Positions 41,945 to 48,068 of a stretch of 48,068 bases of DNA are shown piece by piece. The notes below the pieces were generated by a model. It made no database searches, was not told the origin of the DNA, and was given only the letters and a program-made list of their open reading frames with translations. Every line of letters begins with the position of its first letter. The stretch's first letter is position 1. The position numbers and the translations under genes are program-made. Source of the stretch: Desulfacinum hydrothermale DSM 13146 (GTDB taxonomy: Bacteria > Desulfobacterota > Syntrophobacteria > Syntrophobacterales > DSM-9756); NCBI RefSeq assembly GCF_900176285.1, contig NZ_FWXF01000022.1, forward strand, positions 1 through 48,068, read 5' to 3'.

Positions 41945-42739
41945 TCACACAAGTCCGCGCTCCACCAGGTCTGCGATGATCTGGAAGCGGCGGCAGACCC
42001 CCTGGCCGTGGCGCCATCGGGAAGGCGGTCTCTTCAATGCATCAAACAGCCATTGATCGCCCGTCCACACCCACCGCACCAAGGCCTCCGACACCCGCAC
42101 CTCGTGAAACCATCTCTGGGTGGCCTGGACGGCTTGCCGGACGGAAACGGTGCGCTCCCCGGCCAGGTGTCCCTCGGGATCAAGGAGCCGCCAGGCCACG
42201 GCAACGTCTTGGACGCAGAAGACCTCCAGCGCGGCTTTGGCCTGGACGGGCCTCCACACCATGAGGGGGTTGTGCGTGCGGCAGGCCTGTTCCCATTGTT
42301 CCAGTCGGTCCACGGTGAGCACGGGATCCCGGGGGCAGCGCGGCCCGGCCGCCCGCAGGGGAAGGCCCCATCGTGCCAGCACATCCTGCTTGGCCCGGTC
42401 TCCATGGCAGATCCTGTGCCAGGGAAGCGGAACCTGGGCGTAGGCGGCGGTGCGCCATTGCAGGGTGCGATCTTTCCAGAGGCTATAGGTAAAGGCGGAA
42501 GGAAAACAGCGGCATCCGGCGGCCTCCAAGACGGTGGCGAAACGCGGCGTGGGGTACAGCACCCGGTCTGCTCCCAACAAAGCCCTTCGCTCCTCCCGCG
42601 TGTAATCCGCCATGCGGGGACGGATTCCCAGGGTTCGCACTGCGCGAACGTGGGACAAAAAGGGGGCCAGAGCCACCAGGCGCCCGGGACGGGCGGGGGC
42701 AGCTCCGGCCTTGGATTCCAGGCGATCGCCCCGCTGCAC
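41945..42739 (-). CDS. ATP-grasp-like protein
   Basis: 264 residues from a GTG at 42739, 11 nt after the helicase-like gene's stop. The layout recalls RimK-type ATP-grasp ligases: an N-terminal alpha/beta part (ADRVLYPTPRFATVLEAAGC), CFPSAFTYSLWKDRTLQW in the place of the DK motif, a PLMVWRPVQAKAALEVF strand and the end LFDALKRPPSRWRHGQGVC-x-RFQIIADLVERGL. The glycine-rich loop and metal-binding Glu/Asn residues are not obvious, so it may be divergent or inactive. An overlapping ATG frame (42750) has an unnatural Trp/Pro/Cys/Arg-rich composition and is rejected. It is almost certainly coexpressed with the upstream helicase-like gene. Family assignment is tentative. Confidence 0.55.
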   Translation of the reverse strand: MQRGDRLESKAGAAPARPGRLVALAPFLSHVRAVRTLGIRPRMADYTREERRALLGADRVLYPTPRFATVLEAAGCRCFPSAFTYSLWKDRTLQWRTAAYAQVPLPWHRICHGDRAKQDVLARWGLPLRAAGPRCPRDPVLTVDRLEQWEQACRTHNPLMVWRPVQAKAALEVFCVQDVAVAWRLLDPEGHLAGERTVSVRQAVQATQRWFHEVRVSEALVRWVWTGDQWLFDALKRPPSRWRHGQGVCRRFQIIADLVERGLV

Positions 42740-42749
42740 GTTTTGCCCA

Positions 42750-44216
42750 TCAATTGGGCTGGAGCAGAACGTCTGGGTGCACTCCGTAGTTGTAACTGCG
42801 CATGCGGAAGTAGTTTTCCAAGAGTCCCACCTTCTGATCCACGTAGTCGTAGATCTTGAGTCGGCGTCCGTTGTTTCCGTTGCCATTGCCGTTTCCGGCC
42901 TCCACGGTGCCGTTCTTGTCAAGGCTTCGGATCGCGTGGGCCAGGCCCTTTTGGAAAAACAAGGGGACCGCCAGAAAGAGCACGTGGGCGGTCACGTGCC
43001 TGTGACAGTGGAGCAGGGTCTTGGGGGTCAGCAGGACGACGGAAGGCCCCTCTTGGGGCAGGTTCCGGCAGCATTCCGACGCCGCTGCATCCGCTTCGGC
43101 GTCTTCCACTTCGCTTTCAAGGGCTTCCTGGCCGGCGGCCGGGACATGGACCGGTATGCCGCGGCGTTCCAGCTCCCGCCCCAGAACCGTTTGCTGCTCC
43201 TCACCGCCGCAAATCACCACCAACGGTGAGGATACCGATCCCAGCTCCTCTTGGATATCGTCGGCGATCAGGTGCGTGCGTTGCGCATCGGTCATGAGCG
43301 CCTGGAGCATGGGCGAGTAGTCCTCGTCACCGGCATAGGGATACTCGAACTCCGTGGGACGGGCCACCACATGGGCTCGGATAATCCCTTTGCCCTCCCG
43401 CGCGTCCTTTTCGTTGATGCTGTAGACCACATCGCCCAGATAGAAATAGACCAACCGGTTCAGGCTGTCACGCCGTTGATCGGTGTTGGCCAGGCCCAGG
43501 AGATAGCGGCTGTCAAAATTGGGGAGGAGCTGATGGAGCACCTTGGCGGGACACCGCTGGCATTCGTCCAACAACACAAAGCCCACCTGCTCCTTCACGT
43601 CCTTCCACACGCGCATCATCTCCGCCGTGTGCGCCACGGTGATCCGATCGCCCAGCTTGTGGTGGCCGCGGACAAAGACGCCGATCTGTTCCAGGGGCAC
43701 CTGGAGGAAATTGACGATCTTGGTGATCCAACCCTCCAAGAGGTCCATGCGGGGAATGAGCACCAAGGTGGGCTGTTTGCGCTGGGCGATGACATAGAGA
43801 GCGGTCACCGTCTTGCCGCTCTTGTAGCCGCCGATGAGCGTGGCCGCCTGTCGCTCCAGAATCTCCTGGGCCGCTTGGAGCTGATAGTCCTTGAGTCGGC
43901 CGTGAAATGCCAGCTCCACCGGCTCCAGGGTTCGGCGGCGGTCGATCAGCTTGTAGGGCTGATGGTGCTTGTTGCACAGATCCAGAAGCTGATCCAGAAA
44001 TCCGCGGGGCAGCAGGTAGTTGCGGCCCGCCTTGCGGATGCAGTTGATCTGAGGCGGGATGCCGCCGATCCACTCTCCCCGCAGATGCCGCTGTTCGTAT
44101 TCCGGGTTGGTAAAGACCAAACGTTCCTGGATCTTTCGCATGACAGGGGGGCTGACGTCACCGTAAGGAATCTGGATGCGTTCTGCCACCGTGATTTTGA
44201 GAGTCTTCGCGCGCAT
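42750..44216 (-). CDS. XPB/UvsW-like SF2 helicase homologue with eroded motifs
   Basis: 488 residues. The N-terminal 100 residues, with YLLPRGFLDQLLDLC, match the region before the helicase core in XPB/UvsW-like proteins. RecA domain 1 has FHGRLKDYQLQAAQEIL (Q-like), Walker A GGYKSGKT (129-136), TLVLIPRMDLLEGW (Ia) and DECQ at 217-220. Motif III, normally LGLTATPxRxDG, reads LGLANTDQRRDS. RecA domain 2 is shortened: no QxxxRxxR motif VI, and an Asn/Gly run (NGNGNGNN) follows. ATP binding looks possible, unwinding doubtful. A weak promoter sits in the AT-rich region upstream. It is followed by the ATP-grasp-like gene. Its role is unknown. Confidence 0.72.
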   Translation of the reverse strand: MRAKTLKITVAERIQIPYGDVSPPVMRKIQERLVFTNPEYEQRHLRGEWIGGIPPQINCIRKAGRNYLLPRGFLDQLLDLCNKHHQPYKLIDRRRTLEPVELAFHGRLKDYQLQAAQEILERQAATLIGGYKSGKTVTALYVIAQRKQPTLVLIPRMDLLEGWITKIVNFLQVPLEQIGVFVRGHHKLGDRITVAHTAEMMRVWKDVKEQVGFVLLDECQRCPAKVLHQLLPNFDSRYLLGLANTDQRRDSLNRLVYFYLGDVVYSINEKDAREGKGIIRAHVVARPTEFEYPYAGDEDYSPMLQALMTDAQRTHLIADDIQEELGSVSSPLVVICGGEEQQTVLGRELERRGIPVHVPAAGQEALESEVEDAEADAAASECCRNLPQEGPSVVLLTPKTLLHCHRHVTAHVLFLAVPLFFQKGLAHAIRSLDKNGTVEAGNGNGNGNNGRRLKIYDYVDQKVGLLENYFRMRSYNYGVHPDVLLQPN

Positions 44217-44245
44217 TGGATTCGAACCACCTTTGATGAGAATTC

Positions 44246-44303
44246 AAGCTCAAAACAAACTTTTTTGAGCTCGTTGAACATATCATACAAAAAAAGTATG
44301 GAT
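44246..44303. promoter_or_regulatory. AT-rich divergent control region with two inverted repeats
   Basis: AAGCTCAAAA/TTTTTTGAGCTC (44246-44272) and ATCATAC/GTATGGAT around an A7 run (44282-44303). Both are far more AT-rich than the surroundings. On the minus strand TATGAT with TTATCA 16 nt upstream could serve the helicase-like gene. The repeats could be operators for both divergent genes. Confidence 0.45.
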
Positions 44304-44496
44304 TGATAAAGCCCGTTTCCCAACCGATGATCCGACTGGTCCCGCCGGAACCGTTTCGCCGTTGCCATCAATTGATGAATAAGGTAGTCACTGTGGCGGG
44401 CCCTGTCAGGACAAGGCCGGGTGCTCTTACCATCGGCCAGAACCGGGGGCCGCAACTGGATGGATCCGTCACGTCTTGATTCGAGAGGAGACCGTC

Positions 44497-44811
44497 ATGT
44501 CCCAACCTCCAGAGGAGGCCTTGCAACGGCTGCTGGATCTGGCCAAGGAGTACCAGTCGAAACAAAAAGAGTTGGACCAATGGGCATCCCAGGCGAGCCC
44601 GGAGGAGCTGCGTCCTGGTCTCATGGCCTTTGGTGAACGGGCGACCGATCGGTTTCGGGCCGCGCAACAGGTTCTTCTGTTCCATCTCTACTCCGATGAA
44701 GCCGCACCCAGCGAAGAGGTTCGAGAGGCGGCCGCCGCCATGTGCCGCTGCTTCGACGAGATGCTCCTACTTTTCCATCGACTGCTGGACGAGGGGGCTT
44801 CCCGGGCATGA
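44497..44811 (+). CDS. Small helical protein of unknown function
   Basis: 104 residues, all-helical by composition: QRLLDLAKEYQSKQKELDQW, then FGERATDRFRAAQQVLLFHL and a C-terminal AAAMCRCFDEMLLLFHRLLD helix. GAGAGGAG 6 nt before the ATG at 44497 is a strong ribosome site. It is divergent from the helicase-like gene across 280 bp of AT-rich control DNA and ends 24 bp from the convergent mltA stop. I do not recognise a family. Confidence 0.6.
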   Translation: MSQPPEEALQRLLDLAKEYQSKQKELDQWASQASPEELRPGLMAFGERATDRFRAAQQVLLFHLYSDEAAPSEEVREAAAAMCRCFDEMLLLFHRLLDEGASRA

Positions 44812-44835
44812 AGCCCGTCTTGGGGATCCCCACCC

Positions 44836-46104
44836 TTAATGGGGCTCATCGGCCGGTGGGCCCATTTTCTTGAGCACAATATAGAGGGTGGCGGGATGCT
44901 TGAGGCGTCCGGCCACGGCCTCGGCTTTCGGGCCGGTGCCGCAGTAGAGGTCCAGGCGATGGGGACCTCGGATGGCGCCGCCGCTGTCCTGATGAACCAC
45001 CCAACGCTGAAAAGGTCGGGTTCGCGGACTCCCATCCCCCAGGGGGATGCGCCCCAGGAGCAGGCCCGGGACCGCATCGGGAAAATAGGTGCTGTCGGCC
45101 GCCACGGAGCGCCCCGGGGTCAGGGGCACGTGGAGGCTGCCCAGGGGGCCTTCGTCCACCCAGCGGAAGAAGATGTAACTGGGGTTGTGAAAGAGGATCT
45201 CATGGAGCCGTTCCGGATGGTCCCGGAGGAAACGGCGTAGGCTCGAAAGGCTCATCTGGTCCCGTGGGATCCATCCCTGGGCGATGACGTAGGCTCCAAT
45301 GCTTCGGTAGGGATGGCCGTTGGTGCCCGCATAGCCGATCCGGCGCGTGGTGCCGTCGGCTAGCTTAAGAACTCCCGATCCCTGCACGTGGAGGATGAAT
45401 GCGTCCACGGGATCCTTCAACCAGGCCAGCTCCAGGCCGCGTCCCTTCAGCGCTCCCTGCCCGTCGATCTGCCTGCGGTCGAAGTACGGGACCAATCGGT
45501 TTCCCTGGATGCGGCCGAGCAGGCGGCGCGGTCCGCTTGATGGCGGCTGCAGCCAGGGAAAACGCTCCATGGCCACCTGGACCAGGTCGGAAGGAGGTCC
45601 GTAGAGGGGGTAGCGAAAGACGGGATCGGGTTGCAGGCGTGCCTCCAGAACCGGTTCGTAGTAGCCGGTGAGCAGCACGTTGTGGCGCGGCTGGGCCGGG
45701 TCTTGGTAGGCGTAGAGCTGGAAATCGCGCGAGAGTGCATCAGGGCTCAGCTCATCTTCTCGAAGCCGCTTCAAAAGGAGCCGGACCGTCTGTTCCATGT
45801 GTTCGAGGGAGACGGTGTGGCCGTCCACCTGGAAGGAAGTGGCCCTGGGGTTGCTGCGCTCACAGTAGCGCAGCGATTGGACCAGGGCGTGCTCCAGGCC
45901 CTTCAGATTCATGTCGTCTTGAAAACCGCCCAGAGACTCCCACGACACGGAAACGATGCGGGCGGTGGGCTGGGAGGGAGGCGAAACCCTGGGTGTGCAG
46001 GCCGCCAAAAGGATCAAGACGGCCGGAAGCCACATCCATTGCGCCCCGGGTGGGGTGTGTCGGCGTGGGCGAAAAAGACGGAGCCTTGCGGGTTGTGTGG
46101 TCAT
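44836..46104 (-). CDS. mltA: Membrane-bound lytic murein transglycosylase A
   Basis: 422 residues, outer-membrane lipoprotein that cleaves peptidoglycan to 1,6-anhydromuropeptides. Signal peptide with lipobox LLAAC (Cys near residue 36). The MltA barrel shows VLLTGYYEPVLEARL, FILHVQGSGVLKL, YAGTNGHPYRSIG and the second domain PLTPGRSVAADSTYFPDAVPG. The 3D domain with the catalytic Asp is VVHQDSGGAIRGPHRLDLYC. The start is taken at the ATG at 46104; an in-frame GTG 13 codons earlier lies inside a hairpin. It is downstream of ahcY on the same strand, separated by a 13-bp-stem hairpin. Confidence 0.93.
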   Translation of the reverse strand: MTTQPARLRLFRPRRHTPPGAQWMWLPAVLILLAACTPRVSPPSQPTARIVSVSWESLGGFQDDMNLKGLEHALVQSLRYCERSNPRATSFQVDGHTVSLEHMEQTVRLLLKRLREDELSPDALSRDFQLYAYQDPAQPRHNVLLTGYYEPVLEARLQPDPVFRYPLYGPPSDLVQVAMERFPWLQPPSSGPRRLLGRIQGNRLVPYFDRRQIDGQGALKGRGLELAWLKDPVDAFILHVQGSGVLKLADGTTRRIGYAGTNGHPYRSIGAYVIAQGWIPRDQMSLSSLRRFLRDHPERLHEILFHNPSYIFFRWVDEGPLGSLHVPLTPGRSVAADSTYFPDAVPGLLLGRIPLGDGSPRTRPFQRWVVHQDSGGAIRGPHRLDLYCGTGPKAEAVAGRLKHPATLYIVLKKMGPPADEPH

Positions 46105-46133
46105 GGCGACAGGGATTTCCGAAAGGTAAACGA

Positions 46134-46164
46134 GCCGGGGCACGCCCTGGCGGCGTGCCCCGGC
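46134..46164 (-). terminator. Perfect 13-bp hairpin between ahcY and mltA
   Basis: GCCGGGGCACGCC (46134-46146), 5-nt loop, GGCGTGCCCCGGC (46152-46164). The minus-strand tail (TCGTTTACC) has no proper T-run. It may end or protect the ahcY transcript. Confidence 0.5.
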
Positions 46165-46200
46165 CGGCAGTCGAGATGGGCGAGAAGACGTCTTGAGTCG

Positions 46201-47508
<1,308 letters not shown>

Positions 47509-47579
47509 TTAACGGGAAGGCTTGGGCTTTTGGCAAGGCTGCCCCACACGGGCCTTTAACCTTTTGTGGGATTCCTAAC

Positions 47580-47750
47580 AGGTTGAAAATCCAAGCGGCG
47601 CTGTGGCCCTTGGGGAGCCGTGTGGGGGCGGGTTCGGAACCCGCCCCACATTCTTTAAGGCCAGACCGGCAGTGCGGGCGCTCCTGGTAGCCCCAACCTT
47701 CCGTCCACACAAGAAGGGAAAAACCTGGGCGTTTTCAGTCAGCCTCCTAG
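47580..47750. repeat. Intergenic repeat element, copy C, abutting the IS
   Basis: Matches copy B over about 170 bp: a hairpin GGGGGCGGGTTC/GAACCCGCCCC (47609-47645), the core GTAGCCCCAACCTTCCGT (core at 47691), CACACAAGAAGGGA and CCTGGGCGTTTTC. Its right edge ...CCTCCTAG runs directly into the IS end, sharing the CTAG at 47747-47750. The rest of the 47458-47579 gap has no gene. Confidence 0.65.
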
Positions 47751-48068
47751 GAGCTTGTCCGACAATGCGGATTAAAATTTGAGTCCTGCATCGTTCATGA
47801 GCAAACATCGCGGGTGAAAGTGCTGTGACTGCAGAGACGTTGCTCGTCGACGCAAGATATCGGGCATCAGCAGGTATCAAAGAGCCATTCAAAAAGGAGC
47901 AAACTGCCCCTTTAGGCAGCCTGTGCCCTGATCGCTCTTTGATCTATATTGATGATGCCCTCAGCTACGGCCTTTACAATCTTAAGAAGGTTATGGGCAG
48001 CGCACATCAGGGCAAATTCGCCCCTGACCTTTTCCAGCCCCCGCAGGCGAAAACCTCGAAACCCAAGA
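47747..48068 (-). mobile_element. IS1182-like element, transposase 3' end (partial)
   Basis: Begins with the terminal repeat CTAGGAGCTTGTCCGACAAT (47747-47766), followed by 145 bp of non-coding end and the transposase C terminus. Same orientation as the partial element at 1-309. The window stops inside the gene. Confidence 0.8.
47912..48068 (-). CDS. IS1182-like transposase, C-terminal part (cut by window edge)
   Basis: Minus strand, 51 codons and a TAA (47914-47912). The sequence LGFRGFRLRGLEKVRGEF continuing with ALMCAAHNLLKI is the conserved C terminus of IS1182-family DDE transposases, around the last catalytic helix. The matching N terminus is at 1-177 in the same orientation, so it is most likely a second copy of one element. 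The gene is incomplete only because the window ends. Confidence 0.85.
   Translation of the reverse strand, partial: LGFRGFRLRGLEKVRGEFALMCAAHNLLKIVKAVAEGIINIDQRAIRAQAA

Noticed and set aside
42034-42753. An ATG-started frame (MMGKTCSG...) overlapping the helicase stop as TGATG
   Set aside because: The product is extremely rich in Trp, Pro, Cys and Arg, while the neighbouring frame from GTG 42739 has normal composition and ATP-grasp-like features.
41945-44216. A GAK-system ATP-grasp locus
   Set aside because: The neighbours do not include the CofD-like or XXXCH proteins that define that system.

Overview
The window looks like a chromosomal contig from a GC-rich Gram-negative bacterium of the Desulfobacterota (deltaproteobacterial, Syntrophobacterales/Desulfacinum-like). 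The grounds are gene content and order: a thrS-infC-rpmI-rplT-pheS-pheT run, a DUF4911 protein, a YcaO-TPR protein, a bifunctional-nuclease/adenine deaminase pair, MltA, and a KaiC gene next to histidine kinases. No sulfate-respiration gene is present, so the assignment is inferred from style only.

Both edges fall inside an IS1182-like transposase gene on the minus strand: the N-terminal 59 codons at 1-177 and the C-terminal 51 codons at 47912-48068. Each has an outer inverted repeat sharing a near-identical 20-bp sequence and beginning with CTAG. The contig therefore most likely broke at two copies of one insertion sequence. Related short elements lie inside: a 161-bp MITE at 41773-41933 and three copies of a ~170-bp intergenic element (about 1230-1375, 2568-2730, 47580-47750).

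Layout. 342-2349 (-): substrate-binding protein and ATPase of an ABC importer whose permease is missing, with the IS starting 32 bp after the ATPase gene. 2833-3507 (+): cysteine-cluster protein. 3888-9535 (+): signalling operon of a double-domain KaiC ATPase, a degenerate receiver, a histidine kinase and a REC-PAS3-HK-REC hybrid kinase. 9574-10350 (-) enoyl-CoA hydratase family and 10518-11684 (+) sugar aminotransferase. 11695-17350 (-): purine genes (purN, purQ-like glutaminase, PurS-fused purL) behind an MntP-type Mn exporter. 17519-24928 (-): PilZ protein and the translation block pheT, pheS, rplT, rpmI, infC, thrS, preceded by tRNA-Val(GAC). 25287-27106 (-): pgsA coupled to a secreted protein. 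27231-32691 (+): DUF4911, double cNMP-binding protein, miaB, DUF151 nuclease, adenine deaminase, ferritin-like protein. 33167-37699: frameshifted EamA transporter, Smr protein (-), RNase D, YcaO-TPR. 38399-47457: M16 peptidase (-), small ORF (-), ATP-grasp-like and XPB-like degenerate helicase pair (-) with a divergent small gene (+), MltA (-) and AhcY (-).

The most distinctive points are the KaiC/two-component operon without KaiA or KaiB, the helicase/ATP-grasp pair with eroded helicase motifs behind an AT-rich divergent promoter region, the CTG start of infC, the YcaO-TPR fusion, and the IS/MITE family sharing CTAG-type ends.
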